This document shows positions 52,573-62,976 of a stretch of 64,000 bases of DNA, in pieces. The stretch's first letter is position 1. Every line of letters begins with the position of its first letter. The DNA is from Thioclava electrotropha. GTDB lineage: Bacteria > Pseudomonadota > Alphaproteobacteria > Rhodobacterales > Rhodobacteraceae. A model generated the notes under the pieces. That model was not told where the DNA came from. It ran no database searches and saw only the letters and a program-made list of their open reading frames with translations. The translations under genes and the position numbers were made by a program. Location of the stretch: contig NZ_CP053562.1 in NCBI RefSeq assembly GCF_002085925.2, positions 124,001 through 188,000 on the forward strand, in the 5' to 3' direction.

Positions 52573-54635
52573 TGCCAGCGGCTGCGGCAGCCGAGGCACC
52601 CGCAGAGCTACTGGCGCGGGTCTGGGGGTTCGACGCCTTCCGGCCCGGTCAGGAAGAGATCGTGCGCGCGGTGATCGACGGCCGGAACGTGCTGGCGATC
52701 ATGCCGACAGGTGGCGGGAAATCCCTGTGTTATCAATTGCCTGCACTGGCGCGCGAGGGCGTGACGGTGGTGATCTCGCCGCTGATCGCGCTGATGCGCG
52801 ATCAGGTGCGCGCGCTGAAACAGGCCGGCGTCGAGGCGGGCGCGCTGACCTCGGGCAATACCGAAGAAGAGACCGAAGAGGTCTTCACCGCGATCGACGA
52901 GGGGCGGCTGAAGCTTCTCTACATGGCGCCGGAGCGTCTGGCCTCGGGCGGGGCTCAGCATCTGCTGAAGCGCGCGGGCGTCAGCCTGATCGCGGTGGAC
53001 GAGGCGCATTGCGTCAGCCAATGGGGGCATGATTTCCGCCCCGACTACCTGCGCATCGGCGAGTTGCGCCGCAGCCTCGGCGTCCCGCTCGCGGCCTTCA
53101 CCGCGACCGCCGACGAAGAAACCCGCACCGAGATCGTCACACGCTTGTTCGACGGGCAGCCCCCCGAGAGCTTCCTGCGTGGCTTCGACCGGCCGAATAT
53201 TCACCTCGCCTTTTCCCCGAAAGATCAACCGCGCCAACAGATTTTGCGTTTCGCCTCGGCGCGCAAAGGGCAATCCGGCATCGTCTATTGCGGCACGCGG
53301 GCGAAGACCGAGAGTTTGGCCAAGGCGCTGAGTGAGGCCGGGCATCTGGCCTGTCACTATCACGGCGGGATGGAGGCCGATGACCGCCGCGCCGTCGAGA
53401 CCCGCTTTCAGCAGGAAGACGGGCTGATCGTGGTCGCGACGGTGGCCTTCGGGATGGGCGTCGACAAGCCCGATATCCGCTGGGTCGCCCATGCCGATCT
53501 GCCCAAGAGCATCGAGGCTTACTATCAGGAGATCGGTCGCGCGGGCCGGGATGGCGCTGCCGCCGAGACGCTAACGCTTTACGGGCCCGACGACATCAAG
53601 CTGCGGCGGTCCCAGATCGACGAGGGGCTCGCCCCGCCCGAGCGCAAGGAGGCCGATCACGGACGTCTGAACGCGCTGCTGGGTCTGGCCGAGGCGACTG
53701 AATGCCGCCGGGTGAAGCTGCTGCGCTATTTCGGCGAAGAGGCCGCGCCCTGCGGGCATTGCGATCTGTGCGACACGCCGCCCGAGGTCTTCGACGGGAC
53801 AGAGGCCGTGCGTAAGGCGCTGTCCGCCGCGCTGCGCTCGGAAGAACGCTTCGGCGCGGGGCATCTGATCGAGATCCTACTGGGCTCGCAGACCGACAAG
53901 ATCAAGCAATGGGGCCATGACAAGCTGCCGACCTACGGGGTCGGGCGCGATCTGAGCCGTCCGCAATGGCAGGCGGTGTTCCGGCAGATGATGGGGCATG
54001 ACCTGATCCGCCCCGACGCGGCGCGGCACGGCGCGCTGGTGATGACCCAGACCGCCCATCCGATCCTGCGCGGCGAGCAGTCGATCACCCTGCGCCGCGA
54101 TCTGGTGGCGAAGGCGAAGACCAAGCATGTCGTGCGGACGCTGGTGAGCGACGACGACGCGCCGCTGCTGTCGGCGCTGAAGGCGAAGCGACGCGCGCTG
54201 GCCGAGGCGCAGGGCGTGCCCGCCTATGTCGTCTTCACCGACCGCACCCTGATCGAGATGGCCGAGAAACGCCCCGGAACGCTCGACGAGATGGCGGGGA
54301 TCAGCGGTGTCGGTGCCAAGAAGCTGGAAAGCTATGGCACCGAGTTTCTGGAGGTGATCGCGGGCGCGGTGGAAGAGATGCACCCGCTGCGCCGCAAGCT
54401 GGCAGGCTCGACCGAGGGGGAGATTTACGATCGTCTGGCCGACGCGCAGCGGGGTTTGGAACGCGGCGCGGATGGTTATGATCGCCCGCTCTCCTGCTCG
54501 GCCTCGACGATCCGCAAGATCGCTGAGACGAAGCCGCGCTCGCGCGATGACCTCGCCCGGATTTCGAACCTGCCCGAGGCGAAGCTCGACCGCTTTGCCG
54601 AGGCGTTCCTCGCGGTGCTGGCCGACTACCGCTAA
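52572..54635 (+). CDS. recQ: ATP-dependent DNA helicase RecQ
   Basis: A 687-residue 3'-5' helicase. Motif I is MPTGGGKSLCYQLPA, motif II VDEAHCVSQWGHDFRPDY, motif III AFTATADEETR and motif VI QEIGRAGRDG. The RQC zinc site is CRRVKLLRYFGEEAAPCGHCDLC. Two HRDC domains follow, one around VVFTDRTLIEMAEKRPGTLDEMAGISGVG and a second at the extreme C-terminus. The start is the ATG overlapping the yggT stop; the open frame extends far upstream but that part is non-coding. Confidence 0.97.
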   Translation: MPAAAAAEAPAELLARVWGFDAFRPGQEEIVRAVIDGRNVLAIMPTGGGKSLCYQLPALAREGVTVVISPLIALMRDQVRALKQAGVEAGALTSGNTEEETEEVFTAIDEGRLKLLYMAPERLASGGAQHLLKRAGVSLIAVDEAHCVSQWGHDFRPDYLRIGELRRSLGVPLAAFTATADEETRTEIVTRLFDGQPPESFLRGFDRPNIHLAFSPKDQPRQQILRFASARKGQSGIVYCGTRAKTESLAKALSEAGHLACHYHGGMEADDRRAVETRFQQEDGLIVVATVAFGMGVDKPDIRWVAHADLPKSIEAYYQEIGRAGRDGAAAETLTLYGPDDIKLRRSQIDEGLAPPERKEADHGRLNALLGLAEATECRRVKLLRYFGEEAAPCGHCDLCDTPPEVFDGTEAVRKALSAALRSEERFGAGHLIEILLGSQTDKIKQWGHDKLPTYGVGRDLSRPQWQAVFRQMMGHDLIRPDAARHGALVMTQTAHPILRGEQSITLRRDLVAKAKTKHVVRTLVSDDDAPLLSALKAKRRALAEAQGVPAYVVFTDRTLIEMAEKRPGTLDEMAGISGVGAKKLESYGTEFLEVIAGAVEEMHPLRRKLAGSTEGEIYDRLADAQRGLERGADGYDRPLSCSASTIRKIAETKPRSRDDLARISNLPEAKLDRFAEAFLAVLADYR

Positions 54636-56845
54636 GCGGGCTGGTCGATCGCGGGTGGGCGCGCCTCTGCGGGGCAGTCCGACAGGATGCGTTCGGTAAT
54701 CTCACGCTTTTTCAGGGGCTTGGTCAGGTAGTGGTCGATCCCGGCGGCGAGGATGCCTTCGCTATCGCCCTCCATCGCGTGGGCGGTAAGCGCGCAGATC
54801 GGCACATGTGCGGAGCCTTCCGCGGCCCGGATTTTGCGCGCCGCCTCGCGCCCGTCCATGCCGGGCATCGAGATATCCATGAAGATCAGATCGGGCTGGA
54901 AGCTGCGCCACAGCGCGACCGCCTCGTGTCCGTTATTGGCGAAGCGCAGATCGATATCGAGATCCTTCACCATCTTGGAAAAGACCAGCTGATTGGTGCG
55001 GTTATCCTCGGCGGCGAGGACGCGCATCGCGCGCCGCTCGGTCAGGTCTGGCGGCGGGCCGGGGGGCGGTGGATCAGGCGTGGCATCGGCGGCCCGCGAC
55101 AGGTCCTGCAATGCGCGGAACAGCTCCGAGCGCAGCACCGGTTTTTGCAGGCAGCCGGTGATACCCTCGGCCATCGCGGCCTTCGCAGCCTCCGGGTCGG
55201 AACTGAGCAGCAGGATCGGCACGTCACCGCCATCCGCCCGAAGCCTCTGCGCGAGCGCCACCCCGTCGAGGGCGGGCATTTGGTGATCGGTCAGGATCAC
55301 GTCGAAGGCGCTGCCATCCTCGATCACCTGCAACGCCTCCTCGCCCGAGCGGCAAAGCGTGACCTCCAGCCCGTAGGTCTGCAACTGCCGTTCCAGAATG
55401 ACGCGATTGACCAGAAGATCGTCGACGACCAGCGCCGCGCGCAGCGTGATCGGCGGGGAGGGGGCGTCGATCGGCTCGACCGGTTCGGCGCGGGGCAGTA
55501 CGATCTTCAGGCCGAAACACGAGCCTTCGCCAAGCGCGCTGTCCACCCAGACCTCGCCGCCCATCAGCTCCACCAGTTGGCGGGTGATCGCGAGGCCGAG
55601 GCCGGTGCCTTCGAATTTGCGATTGGTCTCGGCGTCGACCTGATTGAACTCGCCGAAGACGTGATCGAGCAGCTCGGGCGCGATGCCGATGCCGGTGTCT
55701 TCGACGGTGATATGCAGCTCGTAGTGACCGGGCTCGCGTTCGACCCCCACGACGCGGGCGAGGACGTGGCCAGCATCGGTGAATTTCACCGCATTGCCCA
55801 GAAGGTTGGTCAGGATCTGCCGCATTCGCCCCGGATCGGCTTCGAAGCGCGTGGGCAGGAACAGGTCGTAATCCACCAGCAGCTTCACCTCGCGATCCTT
55901 GGCGGAGGGCTGCAGCAGCACCATGACCTCGTGCAGGCAGCGTTCGAGATCGAAGGGTTCGGGGTAAAGCCGCATCCGCTCCGCCTCGATCTTCGAGTAA
56001 TCCAGCACGTCGTTGATGATGGTCAGAAGCGCCTCGCCCGACGACCGGATGGTCTCGGCGAACAGGCGCTGTTCCTCGGTCAGATCGGTCTCGGCCAGCA
56101 GGTCTGCCATGCCCACGACGCCGTTCATCGGGGTGCGGATCTCGTGGCTCATATTGGCGAGGAAGGCGGATTTCGCGCGGTTCGCCGCCTCCGCCCGGTC
56201 GCGGGCCTCGCGCAGTTCGACCTCGCGCGCGACGGCGCCGGTAATGTCCTGCGCGAAGGTGACGAGATCGCCCTGCGCGCCCCATGTGTCGTTGAGCCGG
56301 AACCAGCGGCCATCCTGCGTGCGCAGCTCCATCGGGGGGATCTCGGTGCGGCGGATGCGTTCGCACATCTCGAAATGCCAATCGAGCGGGTCGCGTCCCT
56401 GCAGGTCGAAGAAGCCGCTCTCTGCCGCGATGCGCGTCACCTCGTCATAGGAAACGCCGGGGCCGATCGCGATTTCTCCTTCGAAAAAGGCCAGAAACAG
56501 TTCGTTGGCGGCGACGAGGCGCAGGTCGCTGTCGAAGACCGCGAAGCCGTCCGAGATCGAATTGACCGCATGCCAGAGCCGCGCCTGCGCGATCTGGGCG
56601 AGTGAATTGGCCCGTTCGAGATCGTCGCGCACGCGACTGTTTTCGCCCAGCAGGGTTTCACGTTCGCTGAGCGCCCGGGCGAGGCCCTCGCGCTGCTCCA
56701 CCACCTGATCGGAGAGCATGCGCGCGTGCTGGGCCAGCTTCTGGTTGGCGGCGAACAGCTCCTGGCGCTTCTGCTCCAACAGCTTTTCCGCCGCGAGCCG
56801 TCCGCGGCGTTCCTGTGCCAGTTTCTCTGCGATCGCCTTGTGCAT
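54632..56845 (-). CDS. Hybrid sensor histidine kinase with PAS and two receiver domains
   Basis: 737 residues without membrane segments. Order: a coiled coil (about 1-85), a PAS domain (VNSISDGFAVFDSDLRLVAANELFLAFFEG), HisKA with the phospho-acceptor His in MSHEIRTPMNGV, and an HATPase (LTNLLGNAVKFTD, VEDTGIGIAPELLDHVFGEF, KFEGTGLGLAITRQLV). Receiver 1 has Asp in VILTDHQMPALDG, and receiver 2 has Asp in LIFMDISMPGMDG, with Lys in YLTKPLKK. No HPt domain or response regulator is adjacent, so output goes through unknown partners. It is cytoplasmic and monocistronic, converging on recQ. Confidence 0.93.
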   Translation of the reverse strand: MHKAIAEKLAQERRGRLAAEKLLEQKRQELFAANQKLAQHARMLSDQVVEQREGLARALSERETLLGENSRVRDDLERANSLAQIAQARLWHAVNSISDGFAVFDSDLRLVAANELFLAFFEGEIAIGPGVSYDEVTRIAAESGFFDLQGRDPLDWHFEMCERIRRTEIPPMELRTQDGRWFRLNDTWGAQGDLVTFAQDITGAVAREVELREARDRAEAANRAKSAFLANMSHEIRTPMNGVVGMADLLAETDLTEEQRLFAETIRSSGEALLTIINDVLDYSKIEAERMRLYPEPFDLERCLHEVMVLLQPSAKDREVKLLVDYDLFLPTRFEADPGRMRQILTNLLGNAVKFTDAGHVLARVVGVEREPGHYELHITVEDTGIGIAPELLDHVFGEFNQVDAETNRKFEGTGLGLAITRQLVELMGGEVWVDSALGEGSCFGLKIVLPRAEPVEPIDAPSPPITLRAALVVDDLLVNRVILERQLQTYGLEVTLCRSGEEALQVIEDGSAFDVILTDHQMPALDGVALAQRLRADGGDVPILLLSSDPEAAKAAMAEGITGCLQKPVLRSELFRALQDLSRAADATPDPPPPGPPPDLTERRAMRVLAAEDNRTNQLVFSKMVKDLDIDLRFANNGHEAVALWRSFQPDLIFMDISMPGMDGREAARKIRAAEGSAHVPICALTAHAMEGDSEGILAAGIDHYLTKPLKKREITERILSDCPAEARPPAIDQPA

Positions 56846-56988
56846 GGACGCGGCAAAGCCCCCCGTATGGTCCGGGAGGCAGAGTTGCAGTGCTACGTGA
56901 AAGGCGGGTTAACCGCGATGAGGGGCGGGCGGGAAAATCCTTAAATTGCTATGGATTGCCCGCCCGCTTGACCCTCAAAGATCGGGTC

Positions 56989-58164
56989 TCAGAGACGCTC
57001 GATCGAGAGCGCGATGCCTTGGCCGCCACCGATGCACATGGTGACGAGGCCGTGCTTGCCGCCGGTGCGCTCCAGCGCGTGCAGTGCCTTCACGATCAGG
57101 ATCGCGCCGGTGGCGCCGACCGGATGGCCAAGCGCGATCGCGCCGCCATCGGGGTTCACCTTCGACGCATCCAGACCCAGCTCGCGCGAAACGGCCAGCG
57201 CCTGCGAGGCGAAGGCTTCGTTGCTCTCGATCCAGTCGAAATCGGAGGCCTGCATGCCGGTCTTTTCCAGCAGCGCGCGCACGGCGGGGATCGGCCCGAG
57301 GCCCATCACCTCGGGGCGCACGCCCGCGATGGCGTAGCCGGTGATCTTGGCGCGCGGGGTCAGGCCCGCCTCTTTCGCGGCCTCTTCGCGGGCCAGAACC
57401 AGCGCTGCAGCACCATCATTGATGCCCGAGGCGTTGCCCGCCGTGACCGAGCCGTCCTTCTGGAAGACCGGCTTGAGCGAGCCGAGCTTCTCGAGGCTCG
57501 TCTGTTTCGGATGCTCGTCGGTGTCGAAGACGGTCGTGCCCTTGCGCGTGGTGATCTCGACGGGGGCGATCTCTTCCTTGAAGTGACCCTCAGAGATCGC
57601 TTTCGCCGCGCGCTCCTGGCTTTCCATCGCGAAGGCGTCCTGCTCTTCGCGCGAAATCGAACACTCGGCGGCGACGTTCTCGGCGGTCACGCCCATATGG
57701 CCGGTGCCGAAGGGGCACGACAGCGCGCCGGTCATCATGTCGAGCATCTTCGCGTCGCCCATCTTCTGACCGAAGCGGGCGGCGGGCAGGATATAGGGCG
57801 ATTTGCTCATCACCTCGGCGCCGCCGGCCAGCGCGAAATCTGCGTCACCCATCATCAGCATCTGCGCCGCCGAGACGACCGCCTGAACGCCGGAGCCGCA
57901 AAGGCGGTTCACGTTCATCGCGGGCGTGCCGACCGGGACGCCTGCATTCACCGCCGCCACGCGGCTGAGATACATGTCGCGCGGTTCGGTGTTGATGATA
58001 TGGCCGAAGACCACCTGACCGATCTTGTCCGCCGACACGCCCGCCCGCGAGATCGCCTCTTTCGAGACATGGGTGGCGAGGTCGATCGGCGCAAAGCCGG
58101 ACAGCGTGCCGCCGAACGTGCCGATAGGCGTGCGGGTGCCGGAGAGAATGACGATACCGGTCAT
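56989..58164 (-). CDS. Acetyl-CoA C-acetyltransferase / thiolase
   Basis: A 391-residue thiolase. The nucleophilic Cys is in [12 protein letters not shown] (about residue 90), the second active-site pair in [11 protein letters not shown] (His) and [12 protein letters not shown] (Cys), with SIERL at the C-terminus. Motifs fit biosynthetic or beta-ketothiolase enzymes (PhaA/BktB-type); no phaB or other beta-oxidation gene is adjacent, so pathway is open. It is divergent from the MBL-fold gene. Confidence 0.93.
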   Translation of the reverse strand: MTGIVILSGTRTPIGTFGGTLSGFAPIDLATHVSKEAISRAGVSADKIGQVVFGHIINTEPRDMYLSRVAAVNAGVPVGTPAMNVNRLCGSGVQAVVSAAQMLMMGDADFALAGGAEVMSKSPYILPAARFGQKMGDAKMLDMMTGALSCPFGTGHMGVTAENVAAECSISREEQDAFAMESQERAAKAISEGHFKEEIAPVEITTRKGTTVFDTDEHPKQTSLEKLGSLKPVFQKDGSVTAGNASGINDGAAALVLAREEAAKEAGLTPRAKITGYAIAGVRPEVMGLGPIPAVRALLEKTGMQASDFDWIESNEAFASQALAVSRELGLDASKVNPDGGAIALGHPVGATGAILIVKALHALERTGGKHGLVTMCIGGGQGIALSIERL

Positions 58165-58238
58165 GGGTAGCCTCCAATGTTTGGGTCGGCGAGAGGGTAG
58201 CGAATGGGCTGAACCCGCGCCAGCAGGGCCACGCGGTT

Positions 58239-58253
58239 ATGACGAGACGTCAT
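58239..58253. promoter_or_regulatory. ATGACG-AGA-CGTCAT palindrome in the thiolase/MBL divergent promoter
   Basis: A perfect 6-3-6 inverted repeat in the 163-bp gap between two divergent genes, 75 bp before the MBL-fold ATG and 75 bp before the thiolase ATG. It is a plausible operator for a dimeric regulator; no regulator gene is adjacent and no family is assigned. Confidence 0.35.
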
Positions 58254-58327
58254 TTGGCCGGGCGGTGGGTTGAAACTCTCGGCCAAGGGGACACATTCTA
58301 GAAAACGAATATGACTAGGAGGCCGAC

Positions 58328-59200
58328 ATGACTGCCAACCCGATCGTCAAAGGGTTCTGGGATAAACCCACCGGAAGCTGGCAATACGTCTTTCACGACT
58401 CCGATACGATGAAGGGGGCCGTGGTCGATCCGGTCTGGGATTACGACCATCAGGCCGCTGCCACGACGCTGGGCAACGCCGAGAAGATCCTAGATTACGT
58501 GAAGGCCGAGGGGATCGACGTGGAGTGGGTGCTCGATACGCATCCCCATGCCGACCACTTTTCTTCCGCCGTCTGGCTGGCCGAGAAACTGGGCGCCAAG
58601 CGCGGCATCGGCGAGCGCGTGCGCAAGGTGCAAAGCCTCTGGGCCGAGATCTACAACACGCCCGAGCTGCCGCAGGACGGGCGGCAATGGGATCACCTGT
58701 TCGCCGAGGGCGAGACGTTCAGGATCGGCAATCTCGATGTGACGGTGATGCTCTCGACCGGGCATACGCTGGCTTCGATCACCTATGTCGTGGGCGATGC
58801 GGCCTTCGTGCATGATACGCTGATGCAGCCTGAAAGCGGTACGAGCCGGGCGGATTTCCCGGGCGGCTCCGCGGCCGAGCTGTGGGATTCGATCCGGGCG
58901 ATCCTCGATCTGCCCGCCGAGACGCGGCTGTTCATCGGGCACGACTATCCCGGCGAAGGCAAGGAGCCGCAGACCGGCGCGACCGTCGCCGATCACCGCA
59001 AGCACAACAAGCACGTCAAGGACGGCATCACCCGTGAGGAGTACATCAAGACGCGTGAAGCGCGTGATGCGACCCTGCCGCTGCCGAAGCTGATGCTGGC
59101 CGCGTTGCAGGTGAATATCCGTGGCGGGCGCAAGCCCGAGGCCGAGGGGGACGGGCGGTCCTACCTGAAGATCCCGCTCGACTATTTCGAGCCGCGTTGA
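58328..59200 (+). CDS. MBL-fold metallo-hydrolase (ETHE1/BLH-like, possible persulfide dioxygenase)
   Basis: A 290-residue metallo-beta-lactamase-fold protein. Metal ligands lie in DTHPHADHFSSA, the STGHTLASITYVVGDAAFVHDTLM segment (His, then Asp) and the GHDYPGEGKEPQTGATV region. The short YPG loop and overall length resemble the ETHE1/BLH group, which oxidises glutathione persulfide in sulfide detoxification; the glyoxalase II reaction is an alternative. No rhodanese or BigR gene is adjacent. AGGAGG precedes the ATG. Confidence 0.82.
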   Translation: MTANPIVKGFWDKPTGSWQYVFHDSDTMKGAVVDPVWDYDHQAAATTLGNAEKILDYVKAEGIDVEWVLDTHPHADHFSSAVWLAEKLGAKRGIGERVRKVQSLWAEIYNTPELPQDGRQWDHLFAEGETFRIGNLDVTVMLSTGHTLASITYVVGDAAFVHDTLMQPESGTSRADFPGGSAAELWDSIRAILDLPAETRLFIGHDYPGEGKEPQTGATVADHRKHNKHVKDGITREEYIKTREARDATLPLPKLMLAALQVNIRGGRKPEAEGDGRSYLKIPLDYFEPR

Positions 59201-59203
59201 TGC

Positions 59204-59938
59204 TCAGCCGCGTGGCAGTTCGGCCCGGCCCTCGGGCGTCAGAAGCCACGCGTCGCGGCCTTCGATGACTGCGGTCGAGAGCGGGTGGCCATAGCCCGCA
59301 CCGGAATCGAGATTGAGGCGGTTACCGTAATGGGTGGCCGCCTTGATGTTTGTATGGCCGTGCACGATCAGCGCCCCGTGGTCGCGGCTGTCGGTCAGGA
59401 AGGGTTTGCGGATCCACAGCAGGTCATCCTCCACCTGATCCTCCATCGCCACGCCGGGGCGGATGCCCGCATGAACGAAGATCGCCTCGCCGCGGGGGAA
59501 ATAGGCGGGCTGTCCCGCGAGCCAGTCGCGATGGGCCTGCGGGATCGCGGATAGTTCCTTTGCGACCTCGTCGAGCGGGCGGGTGAACGCGTCGGAGATG
59601 CCGTAGCTTTCCAGCGTTGCCTCGCCGCCGACGCGGGGATTGAGATAGGAGACCTCCGCGCTCAGGATCGGATCTTCGGTATAGGGATCGTCGAGGAAGC
59701 CGAGGAACATCCTGTCGTGATTGCCGCGCAGCACGATCCAGTTCTCGCCGCGCTGCTGACCTTTCATCAGGTAGTCGATCACACCGGCAGAGTCCGGCCC
59801 GCGATCCACCAGATCGCCGACATGCACGATCGGGGCCTCGGTCTCGCCGCATGCCGCGCGATCCGCTTCGATCAGCTCATGCGCGCGCTTGAGCTTGTCG
59901 AGATGTCCGTGAATGTCGCCGATCGCATAGGTGCGCAT
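59204..59938 (-). CDS. Calcineurin-like metallophosphoesterase (PPP-type serine/threonine phosphatase family)
   Basis: 244 residues with all PPP motifs: YAIGDIHGHLDKL, VHVGDLVDRGPDS, VLRGNHDRMFL and the later VHAGIRPGV and VHGHTN. These give the two-metal site of diadenosine tetraphosphatase-like or Ser/Thr phosphatases; substrate unknown. The ATG at 59938 is chosen; five extra codons upstream are possible. It converges with the MBL-fold gene, 3 bp between stops. Confidence 0.88.
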   Translation of the reverse strand: MRTYAIGDIHGHLDKLKRAHELIEADRAACGETEAPIVHVGDLVDRGPDSAGVIDYLMKGQQRGENWIVLRGNHDRMFLGFLDDPYTEDPILSAEVSYLNPRVGGEATLESYGISDAFTRPLDEVAKELSAIPQAHRDWLAGQPAYFPRGEAIFVHAGIRPGVAMEDQVEDDLLWIRKPFLTDSRDHGALIVHGHTNIKAATHYGNRLNLDSGAGYGHPLSTAVIEGRDAWLLTPEGRAELPRG

Positions 59939-59955
59939 GCCTGTCCCTTCCAATG

Positions 59956-59984
59956 AAAAGGCCCCCCGCGCGCGGCGGAGGGCC
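59956..59984 (-). terminator. Terminator of serA
   Basis: On the minus strand a 10-bp GC-rich stem (GGCCCTCCGC with GCGGGGGGCC, one wobble pair) followed by TTTT, 23 bp after the serA stop. It ends the serC-serA transcript before the phosphatase gene. Confidence 0.82.
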
Positions 59985-60006
59985 CGGATTCAACCGTTCA
60001 GCTAAG

Positions 60007-61602
60007 TCAGCCGAGGACGAATTCCAGCGGTTTGACCTGCTTGAAGCCACCCGAGGTTTTCAGCGCGTCGACCACGTCCTGGCCGACGGCCTCGTCGACA
60101 TAGGCAATCGCGATCGCCTCGCCGCCTTGCTTGGAGCGACCCAGGGTGAAGTTCGCGAGGTTCACGCCCTTCTCGCCGAGGATCGTGCCGAGTTTACCGA
60201 TGATGCCGGGCACGTCGTCATTGGTGGTGTAGAGCATGTGCTCGCCCACTTCGGCGTCGATGTTGATGCCCTTGATCTGGATGAAGCGCGGCTTGCCATC
60301 CGAGAACACGGTGCCCGCGATCGAGCGTTCCTTGCTCTCCGAGACGACGGTGACCTTGATGTAGCCTTCGAAGATACCGGTCTGGTCCTGCGAGGTGGTC
60401 GAGATCTGGATGCCGCGCTCTTTCGCGATGACCGGGGCGGAGACCATGTTCACGTCCGGCTGGCTGGCTTTCAGGATGCCCGAAACCACGGCGGCGTCGA
60501 GCGCCTTGAGGTTCATCTCGGACGCCACACCGTCGAAGGTGATGTTGATCGCCTTGATCGCATCTTCGGTCATCTGGCCGATGAAGCCGCCGAGGTGCTG
60601 CGCGAGACGGACCCACGGGCCCATGACTTTCGCCTCTTCGGCGGTCATCGAGGGCATGTTGAGCGCGTTTTCGACCGCCCCGTCCAGCAGGTAGTTCGAC
60701 ATCTGCTCTGCGACTTGCAGGGCGACGTTTTCCTGCGCTTCGGTGGTCGAGGCGCCGAGGTGGGGCGTGCAGACCACGTTCGGCAGGCCGAACAGGACGT
60801 TATCGGTCGCCGGTTCCTCGGCGAACACGTCGAAGGCCGCGCCCGCGACATGGCCCGACTTGATGAGATCGGCCAGCGCCTGCTCGTCGACCAGACCGCC
60901 ACGCGCACAGTTGATGATGCGCACACCGGGCTTGGTTTTCTGCAGGTTCTCCTTCGAGAGGATGTTGCGGGTCGAATCCGTCAGCGGCACGTGCAGCGTG
61001 ATGAAATCGGCGCGACGCAGCAGTTCGTCCAGCTCGACCTTCTCGACGCCCATGTTGGCCGCCTTCTCTTCGCTCAGGAAGGGATCATAGGCCACGACCT
61101 TCATCTTCAGGCCGCGCGCACGGTCGCAGACGATGCCACCGATATTGCCCGCACCGATCACGCCGAGGGTCTTGGCGGTCAGCTCGACCCCCATGAATTT
61201 CGACTTCTCCCATTTGCCGGCCTGCGTCGAGGCATCGGCTTCGGGGATCTGGCGCGCAACGGCGAACATCATCGCGATGGCGTGCTCGGCGGTGGTGATC
61301 ATGTTGCCGAAGGGCGTGTTCATCACGATCACGCCTTTCTTGCTCGAGGCTTCCTTGTCGACATTGTCGGTGCCGATACCGGCGCGGCCGACGACTTTCA
61401 GGTTGGTTGCGCTTTCGAGCAGTTTCGCCGTGACCTTGGTGGCCGAGCGGATGGCGAGACCGTCATACTTGCCGATCACCTCGGCGAGCTTTTCCTTGTC
61501 CTTGCCGAGCGAGGGTTCGAAATCGACCTCGATGCCACGGTCGCGGAAGATCTGGACGGCGGTTTCCGAGAGCTTGTCGGAGACGAGAACCTTGGGGGCC
61601 AT
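60007..61602 (-). CDS. serA: D-3-phosphoglycerate dehydrogenase (long form)
   Basis: A 531-residue SerA of the extended type. An N-terminal 2-hydroxyacid dehydrogenase domain has the Rossmann motif KTLGVIGAGNIGGIVCDRA, the catalytic GGLVDEQALADLIKSGHVAGAAFDVFAEEP and HLGAST. It is followed by an allosteric substrate-binding domain and a C-terminal ACT domain (LYTTNDDVPGIIGKLGTILGEKGVNLANF). ACT suggests serine feedback. The start at 61602 gives MAPKVLVSDKLS. It follows serC by 69 bp. Confidence 0.97.
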   Translation of the reverse strand: MAPKVLVSDKLSETAVQIFRDRGIEVDFEPSLGKDKEKLAEVIGKYDGLAIRSATKVTAKLLESATNLKVVGRAGIGTDNVDKEASSKKGVIVMNTPFGNMITTAEHAIAMMFAVARQIPEADASTQAGKWEKSKFMGVELTAKTLGVIGAGNIGGIVCDRARGLKMKVVAYDPFLSEEKAANMGVEKVELDELLRRADFITLHVPLTDSTRNILSKENLQKTKPGVRIINCARGGLVDEQALADLIKSGHVAGAAFDVFAEEPATDNVLFGLPNVVCTPHLGASTTEAQENVALQVAEQMSNYLLDGAVENALNMPSMTAEEAKVMGPWVRLAQHLGGFIGQMTEDAIKAINITFDGVASEMNLKALDAAVVSGILKASQPDVNMVSAPVIAKERGIQISTTSQDQTGIFEGYIKVTVVSESKERSIAGTVFSDGKPRFIQIKGINIDAEVGEHMLYTTNDDVPGIIGKLGTILGEKGVNLANFTLGRSKQGGEAIAIAYVDEAVGQDVVDALKTSGGFKQVKPLEFVLG

Positions 61603-61671
61603 GTCTGGGCTCCTTGAATTTTCAGAATATCGGGAAAGGACGGGCCCGGAGGCCCGCCAATCTGTCACGGA

Positions 61672-62817
<1,146 letters not shown>

Positions 62818-62866
62818 TGCTGGTATCCTTCCAGATATATGCCCTTCGTTGGGGAAGGGTGTCCCG
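62818..62866 (-). promoter_or_regulatory. serC leader with a hairpin facing the ribosome site
   Basis: The compact 5' leader has a hairpin CCCTTC-CCCAAC-GAAGGG (62842-62859), then GGAAGG as ribosome site 9 bases before the ATG. The CCTTCC of the hairpin's left arm can instead pair with that GGAAGG, so a switch is possible. Position and architecture fit the 'serC' RNA motif described upstream of alphaproteobacterial serC; assignment is tentative. Confidence 0.5.
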
Positions 62867-62872
62867 CCGCCG

Positions 62873-62901
62873 CAGATACGCTCGCGCCCGCTCTGGCGCA
62901 A
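62873..62901 (-). promoter_or_regulatory. Predicted sigma-70-type promoter of serC
   Basis: TTGCGC (62896-62901) and TATCTG (62873-62878) with a 17-base spacer. Initiation about 7 bases on would yield a leader starting just before the hairpin, which makes the leader interpretation consistent. No other good promoter is visible in the 159-bp gap. Confidence 0.45.
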
Positions 62902-62976
62902 GGAGAATTTTTGGTCTAATGCGCCGCATCAGGTCACGGATACGACATTTGAACCGACATTCCCCAAGGAGCGCGC

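Noticed and set aside
54731..56605. 624-codon plus-strand open frame.
   Set aside because: Antisense to the hybrid histidine kinase; no domain recognised.
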